A stretch of 64,000 nucleotides of DNA, from positions 434,001 through 498,000 of the forward strand of contig NZ_NQMO01000004.1 of assembly GCF_002257645.1 (NCBI RefSeq), written 5' to 3'. The notes beneath the pieces were generated by a model. That model was not told where the DNA came from. It saw only the letters and a program-made list of their open reading frames with translations, and did no database searches. The stretch's first letter is position 1; the number at the start of each line of letters is the position of its first letter. This document shows, piece by piece, positions 51,885 to 61,069 of the stretch. This DNA comes from Paenibacillus sp. XY044. Lineage in GTDB: Bacteria; Bacillota; Bacilli; Paenibacillales; Paenibacillaceae. Made by a program: the position numbers and the translations under genes.

Positions 51885-51908
51885 TGGCGGATGAATTGAT
51901 AAATCAAT
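51885..51908. promoter_or_regulatory. AraC-site repeat 1
   Basis: TGGCGGATGAAT-N4-AAATCAAT is matched at 20 of 24 positions by the same pattern at 51987-52010, same orientation, starts 102 bp apart. Confidence 0.6.
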
Positions 51909-51986
51909 GAATGTGTTAGCAAAGACGGATTATTCCTAGTAATGATACGATAATTTCGAAGGTACCGGAATATGAAAATAACAAAA

Positions 51987-52010
51987 TGGCGGATGAATCC
52001 GCAAATCAAT
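51987..52010. promoter_or_regulatory. AraC-site repeat 2
   Basis: This is the second copy of TGGCGGATGAAT-N4-AAATCAAT, nearer the GH95 gene. Two such direct repeats between divergent genes fit an AraC regulator that represses itself and activates its neighbour. Confidence 0.6.
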
Positions 52011-52046
52011 TGTTGGCTGAGACCCGTTCATGCCATCTTGCCAATC

Positions 52047-52081
52047 TCTTGAATCGGCGGCTGCGCAGCGCCGATTCAAGA
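52047..52081 (+). promoter_or_regulatory. 35-bp hairpin in the GH95 leader
   Basis: TCTTGAATCGGCG (52047-52059) and its perfect 13-base complement (52069-52081) surround GCTGCGCAG. It ends about 20 nt before the ribosome site and has no T run, so it is not a terminator. It may be an mRNA stabilising hairpin or an operator. Confidence 0.6.
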
Positions 52082-52115
52082 TGCCAGATCGGCTGAAGGA
52101 AATGGAGGAAGTTGG

Positions 52116-54455
52116 ATGAATAACTTGAAGCTTTGGTACGAGGGCCCCGCGGCAGGCTGGGCACAGGGGCTGCCGCTCGGAAACGGCAGAATGGGCGGCG
52201 TGATCCTATCGGCACCGCATAAGGAAATTTGGAGCCTGACCGAAGTCACGTATTGGTCGGGACAAGCGGAGCCTTGTCACGGCCGCTCTAATACGAAGCA
52301 GGATTTGGAACGGATGCGCGAGCGCTTTTTTGCGGGCGATTATGCCGCTGGCGACAAGCTGGCGAAGGAGCATTTGCAGCCGCCCAAGGGCAACTTCGGC
52401 ACGAATCTGAGCCTGTGCGACATCATCCTGGAGTGGCCTGCGGCAGCCTCGGAAGGAGAAGCGGCAATGCGCAGGGAGCTGGATTTGCAGCAGGCTGAAG
52501 CACGCTCCGCCGGCAGCATGAATGGATACCGGTTTGAACGCGAGACGTTTATCTCCCATGCCGACGATCTGATGGCGTCCCGGTTGTGGAGCGAGGACCC
52601 GGAGGGGCTCACGTTTACGCTCCGGCTAGAGGGCCGCACGGAAGAATTCGGCAGCGAAACCCGGGAACCGGACATGCTGGCTTTTGCCGGCAAAGCGGTG
52701 GAAGCCGTGCACAGCGACGGGACATGCGGGGTGTCCTGCAGCGGACTTGTGCGCGTTGAGGCCCGTGGTGGCAGCGTGCTGGCTTCGTCCGGAAAGATCC
52801 GGGTGGAGCGGGCGAAAGAGGTGTGGGTCTACACCGCCGTGCACACGGATTTCCGCCAGGAGGACGATGCTTGGAAGGAAGCGAGCCTCCGCCAGCTGGA
52901 GCAGGCGCTGGGCAAAGGCTATGACCGGCTGAAGGCGGATCATGCCGCCGATTACCGGCCGCTGCTGGAGCGGGTGGAGCTGAATCTCGGCACCTCCACG
53001 GCAGCCGGCTTGCCGACCGATGAGCGGATGCGCCGTTTCCGGGCGGGGCTGACGGATGACCCGGCGCTGTTCGCACTCTTCTTCCAGTATGGCCGCTATC
53101 TGATGATCGCCGGATCGCGTCAAGATTCACCGCTGCCGCTGCATCTGCAAGGCATCTGGAATGACGGGGAAGCTTGCCGCATGGGCTGGAGCTGCGATTA
53201 CCATCTCGACATTAATACGCAGATGAACTATTTTCCGGCAGAGATGGTCAACCTGGGCGATTCCCACGAGCCGTTGATGCGCTACATCCGGGAGCTGGCC
53301 CGGTCCGGCCGGTCCGCCGCGCGGCAGTATTACGACGCCGAAGGATGGGTGGCCCACGTGTTCTCGAACGTATGGGGTTTCAGCTCGCCCGGATGGGAAA
53401 CGTCCTGGGGCCTGAACGTGACGGGCGGCCTCTGGATCGCGACCCACATGATGGAGCATTACGATTACGGTATGGACGACGTTTTCCTTGCCGAAGAGGC
53501 GTACCCGGTGCTCAAAGAAGCTGCCGCCTTCTTCCTGGACTACATGACCGTGCATCCGGAGCTCGGCTGGATGGTGACCGGGCCTTCCAACTCGCCGGAG
53601 AACAGCTTCTATCCCGGGTCTCCTGAGGAAGGAGCGCAGCAGCTCTCGATGGGTCCGACGATGGACCAGGTTTTGGTTCGGGATCTCCTTACCTTCTGCC
53701 TGAATTCGGCCCGAATACTGGACGTGGATGCAGAGCTGCAGCAGAAGTGGGAGGACGCCATCTCGCTGCTGCCTCCGCTGCAGGTCGGCCAGCGCGGCCA
53801 GCTGCAGGAGTGGCTGAAGGATTACGGCGAGGCACAGCCGGAGCACCGGCATTTGGCTCATCTGTTTGCCCTGTATCCCGGCAGCCAGATCACGCCGCAT
53901 CATACGCCGGAATTGGCGGAGGCGTCGCGGGTAACGCTGCAAAACCGCATGGAGCGGATCGACCTCGAGGACGTGGAATTTACCGCCGCCTTATTCGGCC
54001 TCTTCTTCGCCAGGCTGCACGACGCCAGCCGGGCCGAGCATCATATCGCCCATTTGATCGGGGAGCTGTGCCTGGACAATATGCTGACCTACTCCAAGTC
54101 GGGAATCGCCGGGGCCGAGACAAACATTTTCGTGATCGACGGTAATTTCGGCGGAGCCGCCGCGATTGGTGAGATGCTGCTGCAGAGCCATACGGGGGAA
54201 GTCCATCTGCTGCCGGCGCTGCCGGAAAGCTGGCCGGACGGGACCGTTCGGGGACTTCGGACCAAAGGAAACATGGAAGTGGACTTGACGTGGAAGCACG
54301 GCAAGCTTGTCCAGGCCCGTATACAGGCCTTTTCGGGCGGCACCGTTCAGGTATACTACGGAGATCGGAGCGTAACACTGAATCTGGCCCCAGGCTCGGT
54401 TCATACGCTGGATGGGGCGCTCGCCGCGTCTGCGGCTGCCGGACTCACAAGCTGA
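52116..54455 (+). CDS. GH95 family alpha-fucosidase (or alpha-L-galactosidase)
   Basis: This 779-residue protein has no signal peptide. WAQGLPLGNGRMGGVI at the N-terminus is the GH95 signature, followed by a beta-sandwich to ~250. The (alpha/alpha)6 barrel carries GIWNDGEACRMGWSCDYHLDINTQMNYFPAE, GFSSPGWETSWGLNVTG and MVTGPSNSPENSFY (with the expected Asn/Glu), then GNFGGAAAIGEMLLQS, LLPALPESWPDG. GH95 enzymes invert alpha-1,2-linked L-fucose or L-galactose. Acting in the cytoplasm it would process imported oligosaccharides. GGAGGAAG is the ribosome site. It is regulated by the divergent AraC protein, and closed by a terminator. Confidence 0.93.
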   Translation: MNNLKLWYEGPAAGWAQGLPLGNGRMGGVILSAPHKEIWSLTEVTYWSGQAEPCHGRSNTKQDLERMRERFFAGDYAAGDKLAKEHLQPPKGNFGTNLSLCDIILEWPAAASEGEAAMRRELDLQQAEARSAGSMNGYRFERETFISHADDLMASRLWSEDPEGLTFTLRLEGRTEEFGSETREPDMLAFAGKAVEAVHSDGTCGVSCSGLVRVEARGGSVLASSGKIRVERAKEVWVYTAVHTDFRQEDDAWKEASLRQLEQALGKGYDRLKADHAADYRPLLERVELNLGTSTAAGLPTDERMRRFRAGLTDDPALFALFFQYGRYLMIAGSRQDSPLPLHLQGIWNDGEACRMGWSCDYHLDINTQMNYFPAEMVNLGDSHEPLMRYIRELARSGRSAARQYYDAEGWVAHVFSNVWGFSSPGWETSWGLNVTGGLWIATHMMEHYDYGMDDVFLAEEAYPVLKEAAAFFLDYMTVHPELGWMVTGPSNSPENSFYPGSPEEGAQQLSMGPTMDQVLVRDLLTFCLNSARILDVDAELQQKWEDAISLLPPLQVGQRGQLQEWLKDYGEAQPEHRHLAHLFALYPGSQITPHHTPELAEASRVTLQNRMERIDLEDVEFTAALFGLFFARLHDASRAEHHIAHLIGELCLDNMLTYSKSGIAGAETNIFVIDGNFGGAAAIGEMLLQSHTGEVHLLPALPESWPDGTVRGLRTKGNMEVDLTWKHGKLVQARIQAFSGGTVQVYYGDRSVTLNLAPGSVHTLDGALAASAAAGLTS

Positions 54456-54490
54456 GAGGGTGCTGAACATCGAGGAAGTTTAGGTTTAAG

Positions 54491-54526
54491 GACAACTGCA
54501 GCCGGGTGGGCTGTGGTTGTCTTTTC
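54491..54526 (+). terminator. Imperfect terminator after the GH95 gene
   Basis: GACAACTGCAGCC and GGCTGTGGTTGTC pair with two non-Watson-Crick positions and are followed by TTTT. Confidence 0.65.
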
Positions 54527-54598
54527 TGCATCAACGAATCATGATTTGCGGCCTGTTCAGCCCGTGAATCCTGCGTTCTAGCCACCAATCCGGGAAAA

Positions 54599-54623
54599 AT
54601 GTACCTTTTGTCTGGAGTGTACC
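54599..54623. promoter_or_regulatory. GTGTACC/ATGTACC repeats before the membrane AraC gene
   Basis: ATGTACC (54599-54605, preceded by GGAAAA) and GTGTACC (54617-54623) are direct repeats 18 bp apart. The same pair occurs before the permease operon at 57097 and 57159, suggesting one regulator for both. Confidence 0.5.
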
Positions 54624-54701
54624 TATACAAATTCGCGAGCAAGACCTTATTATGGAATGTACGCTGTATGAGAAGAGCAACAAGTTATTCAACCCACAAA
54701 A

Positions 54702-54715
54702 TGATAGCGCTATCA
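54702..54715. promoter_or_regulatory. Catabolite-responsive-element-like palindrome
   Basis: TGATAGCGCTATCA is a perfect palindrome with one mismatch to the CcpA consensus TGWAARCGNTNNCA. It lies 18 bp before the start codon of the membrane AraC gene. Confidence 0.6.
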
Positions 54716-54732
54716 AAAAGAGGGGGGACATC

Positions 54733-57024
54733 ATGCTGAAACGTTCCAGTATTTTTCGGAATTTTCTTATTTCCTATATTGTCATTCTTCTGATCCCCTG
54801 TGTGGGAGGTTACATCTCGTACCTTACTTCCATTTCGGTTACGCAGTCCATCTCGATCGACAACAGCTTGATTCAGCTTGAAAAGAGCCAGGAGCTGCTG
54901 GAGCATCGGATGGCCGAGGTGGAAGGCATGACCCGGCAAATCGCCATCAACCAGGAAATGAATATGCTGATGAACGACCGCCATAAAGTGCAGGATGTGT
55001 ACGGATTGTGGAAGGCGATGCGGAACGTGCTGACCTTTGGACAAACCAACGATTTCCTCCAGAACTATTTCATTTATTTGGCGAATTACGATTTGATCCT
55101 GACTTCGGGCTCCACTTACCGGCCTGAGCATTACTACGAATATTTCCATTATGATGATTTGTCGTTTGAGGATTGGAAGACGCAGGTGCTGCAAAAGACC
55201 CACCGCAGCGAAATCAAGCCGGTAACCGCCTATACGGAGAGGGGAATGGATACTTCCGTCATTACGTTTATGCAGTCTTTGCCGCTCGACAGCTTCAACG
55301 ATTCCTCGCCGGCCAACGTAGTAGTCGTGATCGACGAAAAAACCATTACGGGTTTGCTGTCTGGTCTGACCAAAGGATTTGGAGGATGGGTACATATCTA
55401 CGACAGTAAAGGAAATACGCTTGCGCTCCAAGGGAACATTCCGTCATATGTAGACAAATTGAAGGATGACCCGGCTTTTGATGCCAATAAAACGAGCCAG
55501 TTTTATGAGAATGATCTGGTCATTACGACCCGTTCGGACAAGAGCGGATGGATATACCAGGCAGGCATTCCGCGAACCGCCTTGATGGAGAACGCCAACA
55601 AGATCAAGCGCGCAACCTTTGTCCTTACCGGAGGGACGATGCTGATCGGCCTGGTGGTAGGACTGCTGCTGGCGCATCGAAACAGCGTCCCTATTCATAG
55701 CATGATCGGAATTATCAAAGAGCAGTTTGGCCGGGACGAGCTGGAGAAAAGGAATGCGTATGATTTTCTTAGCGGCAATATCGCCAACATGATCAAGACT
55801 AACAAACAGCTCGAAGGCGAGCTCACCCTCCAGCTGCCGCTGGTCCGCGACGCGTTCATTAAACGCCTGATCGCGGGCGAATTCGAGTCGCGCGATGAAA
55901 TCGTGGCGGCTGCCAAGCAGGCAAACATCTCGCTGGAACAGGGGAGCGGCTATGTAGGCATTCTCTGCATCAACGGATACTCGGGTATGGACAGCGTGGA
56001 AATTTTGAACGAACTAAGCGCCACCCGACTCCTTATGAAACAAGCGCTTTTGGAATTTGCGGGTCCGCTGCCGATATCCGATCTTGGATCCGATAAGCTC
56101 GTCGTCTTGTTTTTCTCGAGCGGGAACCGGGAAACGGGGCAAGACGAAGAGGAGCGGATAACCGCACTGATGGAAGAACTGATCCAGCATGTGTTCCAGG
56201 AATACAAGGTTTCCATCCAGGCGGGCTTCGGCGAGGCCTTTGAGACGCTGATGGATGTGAGCCAATCGTTCGAGCAGGCCAAGCAAGCGCTGGAATATGC
56301 CGTGTTTGTGAACTCCAAGGGCATGCTGTGGAATCATGAGGCCCGAATCGAAAACACGACGTATTATTACCCGCTTGACGCGGAGCAGCGCTTGGCAAGT
56401 ACGATTCGGGCCGGAGAGGAAGAGGAGGCCGGGAAAATCATCGACGGCATTTTCGAGCAAAATATCGGCCGGCGCGAGTTGTCCGTAGAGATGAGGCATC
56501 AGCTCGTCGGTGAAATCAAAGGAACCTTCCTCAAGCTGCTCGATCAGAAGGTTTTTCAGGAATCGAATATGCTGGAAACCGTAAAACGGAGGGTCATTGA
56601 CATCGGCTCCGCCGAGCCGCTGGATTCCGTTCGGTCGGAAATCAAAGGTATTACCGAAACGCTGTGCGGTTATATCGCCAACAAGAAAAAAGACTCCCAT
56701 GCCAAACTGGTACAGCGGATGTATCAGTACACGGAGGAAATGTACGCTAATCCCGATCTGACCCTGTACCGGGTGGCCGAATATGTGGAGCGGCCGGAAA
56801 AATACATTTCTCAATTGTTTAAAGAAGTGACCGGGGTCAATTACTCGGATCATCTGATTAAGGTACGCATGGAGAAAGCGGCCGGTTTGCTTAAAGAAAG
56901 CAATCACACGGTCGACGATATCGCTGCCCAGGTGGGATACAACAGCTCCCATTCCTTCCGCCGGGCTTTCAAGCGATTGATTGGCGTCACGCCGAGCGTG
57001 TTCAGACAAACGCTGGATGATTAG
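54733..57024 (+). CDS. Membrane-anchored AraC family regulator
   Basis: This 763-residue protein has an N-terminal membrane helix (ISYIVILLIPCVGGYISYL), an extracellular dCache-like domain to about 290, and a second helix (FVLTGGTMLIGLVVGLLLA). A cytoplasmic middle region follows. The C-terminal AraC domain (~665-760) has LTLYRVAEYVERPEKYISQLF and HTVDDIAAQVGYNSSHSFRRAF. The architecture senses outside and binds DNA in one chain, as in YtdP-like proteins. ATG 54733 follows AGGGGGG; an earlier in-frame ATG (54652) would run through the palindrome at 54702. It is followed by the sugar importer it probably controls. Confidence 0.9.
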   Translation: MLKRSSIFRNFLISYIVILLIPCVGGYISYLTSISVTQSISIDNSLIQLEKSQELLEHRMAEVEGMTRQIAINQEMNMLMNDRHKVQDVYGLWKAMRNVLTFGQTNDFLQNYFIYLANYDLILTSGSTYRPEHYYEYFHYDDLSFEDWKTQVLQKTHRSEIKPVTAYTERGMDTSVITFMQSLPLDSFNDSSPANVVVVIDEKTITGLLSGLTKGFGGWVHIYDSKGNTLALQGNIPSYVDKLKDDPAFDANKTSQFYENDLVITTRSDKSGWIYQAGIPRTALMENANKIKRATFVLTGGTMLIGLVVGLLLAHRNSVPIHSMIGIIKEQFGRDELEKRNAYDFLSGNIANMIKTNKQLEGELTLQLPLVRDAFIKRLIAGEFESRDEIVAAAKQANISLEQGSGYVGILCINGYSGMDSVEILNELSATRLLMKQALLEFAGPLPISDLGSDKLVVLFFSSGNRETGQDEEERITALMEELIQHVFQEYKVSIQAGFGEAFETLMDVSQSFEQAKQALEYAVFVNSKGMLWNHEARIENTTYYYPLDAEQRLASTIRAGEEEEAGKIIDGIFEQNIGRRELSVEMRHQLVGEIKGTFLKLLDQKVFQESNMLETVKRRVIDIGSAEPLDSVRSEIKGITETLCGYIANKKKDSHAKLVQRMYQYTEEMYANPDLTLYRVAEYVERPEKYISQLFKEVTGVNYSDHLIKVRMEKAAGLLKESNHTVDDIAAQVGYNSSHSFRRAFKRLIGVTPSVFRQTLDD

Positions 57025-57040
57025 AACAAAGTCCTTGAAG

Positions 57041-57074
57041 GCCGCATCATCCGTTTGAGGATGATGCGGCTTTT
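57041..57074 (+). terminator. Perfect terminator between the AraC gene and the importer
   Basis: GCCGCATCATCC and its complement flank a GTTTGA loop, followed by TTTT. The importer therefore has its own promoter. Confidence 0.85.
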
Positions 57075-57096
57075 GTGCGCGGGTCGAGGCGGAAAA

Positions 57097-57165
57097 ATGT
57101 ACACCGCTTAGAGCGATGGACCCTCAAAAAAAGGGAAATTGGATGCAAAACGACCGAAGTGTACC
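57097..57165. promoter_or_regulatory. ATGTACA and GTGTACC sites before the importer operon
   Basis: GGAAAAATGTAC recurs at 57091-57102 and AGTGTACCT at 57158-57166, as upstream of the membrane AraC gene, though with a wider gap (62 bp instead of 18). Confidence 0.45.
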
Positions 57166-57205
57166 TGTTCAAGCGTCCATTTGATCCACTATGCTCTAGC
57201 AAGAA

Positions 57206-57219
57206 AGAAAACGCTATCA
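57206..57219. promoter_or_regulatory. Catabolite-responsive-element-like site before the importer
   Basis: AGAAAACGCTATCA differs from TGWAARCGNTNNCA only at the first base. Catabolite repression of the importer is likely. Confidence 0.6.
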
Positions 57220-57284
57220 TTACATCATGCATCCACGCTGATGGCATAGGGGGGATTATTCTGAACAAGCAAGCGGCAATTCCA

Positions 57285-58229
57285 ATGAAGCGCGAAAGCA
57301 GCTCCACGCGCAAGGTCAGTTACCGGCAGATCGCCGGTAAAAGCATAAAGAGGCATTGGCAGCTCTATCTGCTCGTGATTCCTCCGCTGTTATTTTTCCT
57401 TATTTTCAAATACTACCCCATGCTTAACGCTGTCCTTGCTTTCAAGGATTATAACGTGATCAAGGGGATCTGGGGCAGTCCATGGGTAGGCTTCAAGCAT
57501 TTTGAGCTGTTCTTTAAAAATCCGTTGTTTTGGACATTGCTCAAAAACACGCTGCTGCTGAGCGGTTATTTGATCCTGGCCGGATTTCCGATTCCGATTA
57601 TCCTGGCGCTGATGATCAACGAATTGCGCGGGAAGCGATTCAAGAAATTCGTCCAGATGGTCACTTTTGCTCCCTATTTTATTTCCACGGTAGTCATGGT
57701 ATCGATTGTCATGCTGTTCCTGGCTCCGAGGCTGGGCTTTGCCAACGTCGCCCTGAATTATTTCGGGCTTCAGTCCGTGAATTTTCTGGGCGATCCGGGC
57801 ATGTTCCGTTCCATCTATGTCTGGTCCGATATATGGCAGACGGCAGGCTATAGCGCGGTCATCTATTTAGCGGCCCTGGCGGGCATCGATCCGACCCTGT
57901 ACGAAGCAGCAAAGGTTGACGGCGCTTCACGGTTCCAGAAAATCTGGCACGTTGATTTGCCGGGCATCGTTCCGACTATCGTCATCATTCTGATTCTGAA
58001 CGTCGGCAACGTCATGGCGATTGGTTTTGAGAAAGTCTATCTTCTGCAAAACCCGCTGAATCAGGTGAATTCGGAAATTATCGCAACCTATGTATACCGG
58101 ATCGGATTACTGAACGCAAACTACAGCTTTGCCACGGCCGTCGGCCTGTTTAATTCTGTCATCAATCTCATTCTGCTGCTGACCGTGAACGGATTGGCCA
58201 AGAGGCTGACGAGCAACAGCATTTGGTAA
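57285..58229 (+). CDS. Sugar ABC transporter permease (LplB family)
   Basis: About 314 residues from ATG 57285. It has six membrane helices, the first being WQLYLLVIPPLLFFLIFKYYPML. The EAA loop is YEAAKVDGASRFQKIWHVDLP. A strong GGGGGG site (57249-57254) sits 6 nt before an in-frame CTG (57261) and just before ATT codons, while ATG 57285 has only a weak GCGG upstream. Translation may therefore start at CTG 57261, adding 8 residues. It pairs with the next permease and the binding protein. No ATPase is encoded here. Confidence 0.9.
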   Translation: MKRESSSTRKVSYRQIAGKSIKRHWQLYLLVIPPLLFFLIFKYYPMLNAVLAFKDYNVIKGIWGSPWVGFKHFELFFKNPLFWTLLKNTLLLSGYLILAGFPIPIILALMINELRGKRFKKFVQMVTFAPYFISTVVMVSIVMLFLAPRLGFANVALNYFGLQSVNFLGDPGMFRSIYVWSDIWQTAGYSAVIYLAALAGIDPTLYEAAKVDGASRFQKIWHVDLPGIVPTIVIILILNVGNVMAIGFEKVYLLQNPLNQVNSEIIATYVYRIGLLNANYSFATAVGLFNSVINLILLLTVNGLAKRLTSNSIW

Positions 58230-58244
58230 GGAAGGAGCAAAGGT

Positions 58245-59153
58245 ATGGCCATTCAACTAGCAGGAAGAAAAGAAATCAAGGAGTCGAGAGGCGACCGCTT
58301 ATTTTTAGGCATCATCTACACCATTCTGATCTTGGTCGTCCTGGCGGTGCTGTATCCGCTTGTCTATATTTTAAGCAGCTCCATCAGCAGTCCGGCGGCG
58401 GTCACCTCCGGGAAAGTATGGCTGTGGCCGGTCGATATTTCGTTCGAGGGCTTCCGCGTGCTGTTCAGCAGGAAGGAAATTATGACGGGCTATGCCAACT
58501 CCTTATTTTATACCGCGGTGGGCACCCTCATCAGCGTCACGCTGACCGTCATGATTGCCTACCCCTTGTCCCGCAGGTCATTATTCGGGCGCAATGTATT
58601 CATGATGATCATCACGTTTACGATGATTTTCAGCGGCGGGTTAATTCCCACCTATATGGTGGTTAAACAGCTGCACTTGATCGACACAAGGTGGGCGCTG
58701 CTGATTCCCAACGCGATCTGGGTATGGCAGGTGATTATAGCCCGCTCCTTCTTTCAATCGTCGATTCCGGGAGAACTGCTGGAGGCCAGCGAAATCGACG
58801 GCTGCAGTGACATCAGGTTCATTCGAAGCGTCGTGCTTCCGCTATCCAAGCCGATCATTGCCGTTCTCGTGCTGATGTATGCCGTCGGGCAGTGGAATGC
58901 CTACTTCGATGCCTTAATTTATTTAAGAAGCGCAGACCTGTTCCCGCTGCAGTTGGTCCTTCGGAGCATTATTATCCAAAACAACAGTTCGGGAGGAGCG
59001 ATGGACGCCATGGCGATGGTTGAAAAACAGCAGTTGGCCGAGCTTTTGAAATATGCGCTGATCGTCGTCGCGACCCTTCCGGTGCTTGTCATTTACCCGT
59101 TCGTGCAGCGCTATTTCGTGCAGGGGATGCTGGTCGGATCGGTCAAAGGATAA
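58245..59153 (+). CDS. Sugar ABC transporter permease (YtcP family)
   Basis: This 302-residue protein has six membrane helices, YPLVYILSSSISSPAAVTSGKVWLWPVDISFEGF at the N-terminal family signature and EASEIDGCSDIRFIRSVVLPLSKP as EAA loop (~180-205). The tail GMLVGSVKG is typical. It starts 15 nt after the first permease with GGAAGGAG. Import of the fucose/galactose-bearing oligosaccharide is inferred from neighbours. Confidence 0.93.
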   Translation: MAIQLAGRKEIKESRGDRLFLGIIYTILILVVLAVLYPLVYILSSSISSPAAVTSGKVWLWPVDISFEGFRVLFSRKEIMTGYANSLFYTAVGTLISVTLTVMIAYPLSRRSLFGRNVFMMIITFTMIFSGGLIPTYMVVKQLHLIDTRWALLIPNAIWVWQVIIARSFFQSSIPGELLEASEIDGCSDIRFIRSVVLPLSKPIIAVLVLMYAVGQWNAYFDALIYLRSADLFPLQLVLRSIIIQNNSSGGAMDAMAMVEKQQLAELLKYALIVVATLPVLVIYPFVQRYFVQGMLVGSVKG

Positions 59154-59275
59154 ACATGCCCTCCCTTAGTCCGTAAGGGTTTGAAATCGACTTAAGTAAG
59201 GAGGTGGTGTACTTTTTACATGATCAGAAGGCATTACAAGCTTGTTGCAGAACTTATAAAAAGGGAGCGATTGGA

Positions 59276-60943
59276 TTGAAAAAGAGCCTAATACGAATGT
59301 TCATACTGCTGCTGGCCTCCTTCATCGTCATCAGCGGCTGCTCCGGCAAAAAGACAGATAGCCCGGACAGTGCACAGGGAGGCGGTACCGCCGCCGACGG
59401 AGGATCGGCGAAGCCTGTACAGATCAGCGTTTTCGCAGTTCAGGAATCGGGAATCGATATTCCGACGAACAAGTTTACCAAATTTGTCGAGGACAAATTC
59501 AACATTCAGTTTAAATGGCAGATTAACCCTTCCGACGGAGCCAAGGAAAAACGCCAAATTTCGCTGGCAAGCGGCGATTACCCGGATGCTTATCTGCTTA
59601 CAGCTTACATCGACGAATTCTCCCAGGCCGACGTCCTGAAATACGGGCAGCAAGGGGTATTGATCCCCTTAAATGATCTGATCGACAAGTATGGACCCAA
59701 CATCAAGAAGGCTATGGAAGAGAGCCCGGAAATGAAAGCTCTGGTCACGGCCCCTGACGGCAATATCTATGGGCTTGGAGCCTATACCGAATGCTTCCAC
59801 TGTTCTTATCCGAACAAAATGTGGCTCAATACCGAGTGGCTGAAAAAGCTTAATCTTCAAGAGCCGAAAACGACCGAGGAATTCAGAGAGGTCCTGAAGG
59901 CTTTCAAATCGAAGGATCCCAATGGCAACGGCAAAGCCGACGAAGTACCGCTCAGCGGTTCGACGGAGGATTTCGGCGTCCGCCTCATTCCGTATCTGAT
60001 GAACAGCTTTATCTATGACGATGACCGGAACTATTTGACGATGAGCAATGGCAAAGTGCAATCCGCAGCCATTACGCCGGAGTGGAAAGAAGGATTGAAA
60101 TACGTTAAGTCCCTTTATGATGAAGGACTGATCGACCCGGGCGCATTTACGCAAAATGCTGAGGCCTTCAAAAAAGTCGGCGAAAATGCCGGTGCCGAAA
60201 TCCTGGGTGCGGGGGCAGGCATGCATCCGGCCATCTTTATCAATATTGATCCAGGCAACACCCGTTCCGCACATTATAACGCGCTGCCGCCGCTGACCGG
60301 TCCGAACGGCATCTCATATGCCACGCATGATGCCGGAGGCGTAACTTCAGGAGCCAAATTCGTTATTACGAATAAAGCAAGCGAAGAAGCGCAAGTCGCA
60401 TTAATCAAAATGGTGGATTATATGTTCACGCCCGAGGGGCAAACCAATGCCGGAACCGGTATGAAGGGCATCGACTGGACGGATCCCGGGCCGGAAGACA
60501 AAGCGCTGGGAGAAGGCGTCAAGCCGATGGTCAAAACGATTCCGACGAAGGAAGGCGAGCAGCCGCACAATGCAGGCTGGAGCGGAATGGGCCATTTCTA
60601 CATGCCGAAAGAATACCGCGACACCTGGGTACAGGGCACCGATATTTACGCTTCGGACGGCTATGAGCGCAGACTGTACAACGCTACGCTTCTGTACGAA
60701 GGACATGAGCCTAAAGAAATCTTCCCGATTTGGTCCGTCTGGATCGATCCAACCGAAATCGACGAAGCCAGCATGCTGCAGACCAACCTGAAAAATTACA
60801 TTGAGCAGAATGAATTGCAGTTCGTCACCGGGAACAAAGACCTGGACAAAGACTGGGATGCTTATGTTAAAGGCCTGAAGGACCTGCAGCTGGACCGTTA
60901 CCTGGAAATTTTGCAGACGGCTTATGATAAATTAGCAAAATAA
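59276..60943 (+). CDS. Extracellular solute-binding lipoprotein of the second importer
   Basis: This 555-residue protein starts at TTG 59276, 8 nt after GGGAG: MKKSLIRMFILLLASFIVISGC is a lipoprotein signal with lipobox VISGC. A longer in-frame extension to 59204 would spoil the signal peptide. The mature part has a Gly/Ser linker and a type I binding-protein fold (KFVEDKFNIQFKWQINPS, SGDYPDAYLL, DGNIYGLGAYTECF). It delivers sugar to the two permeases just upstream, from which it is separated by about 120 nt. Confidence 0.92.
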   Translation: MKKSLIRMFILLLASFIVISGCSGKKTDSPDSAQGGGTAADGGSAKPVQISVFAVQESGIDIPTNKFTKFVEDKFNIQFKWQINPSDGAKEKRQISLASGDYPDAYLLTAYIDEFSQADVLKYGQQGVLIPLNDLIDKYGPNIKKAMEESPEMKALVTAPDGNIYGLGAYTECFHCSYPNKMWLNTEWLKKLNLQEPKTTEEFREVLKAFKSKDPNGNGKADEVPLSGSTEDFGVRLIPYLMNSFIYDDDRNYLTMSNGKVQSAAITPEWKEGLKYVKSLYDEGLIDPGAFTQNAEAFKKVGENAGAEILGAGAGMHPAIFINIDPGNTRSAHYNALPPLTGPNGISYATHDAGGVTSGAKFVITNKASEEAQVALIKMVDYMFTPEGQTNAGTGMKGIDWTDPGPEDKALGEGVKPMVKTIPTKEGEQPHNAGWSGMGHFYMPKEYRDTWVQGTDIYASDGYERRLYNATLLYEGHEPKEIFPIWSVWIDPTEIDEASMLQTNLKNYIEQNELQFVTGNKDLDKDWDAYVKGLKDLQLDRYLEILQTAYDKLAK

Positions 60944-60957
60944 GCTTATTCAATGAG

Positions 60958-61000
60958 GCGGGATGCCGGTTCTAAATTAGACTGGCATCTTCCGCGTTTT
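60958..61000 (+). terminator. Terminator after the second importer
   Basis: GCGGGATGCC...GGCATC-TT-CCGC forms a two-part stem followed by GTTTTC. It is moderate, so read-through into the GH110 gene is possible. Confidence 0.6.
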
Positions 61001-61069
61001 CGTCTATATTTACAAAATCGGGCTGTGTGTTAAGCAATAGAGCAGACAACGCATGGAAAGGAGTATGGC

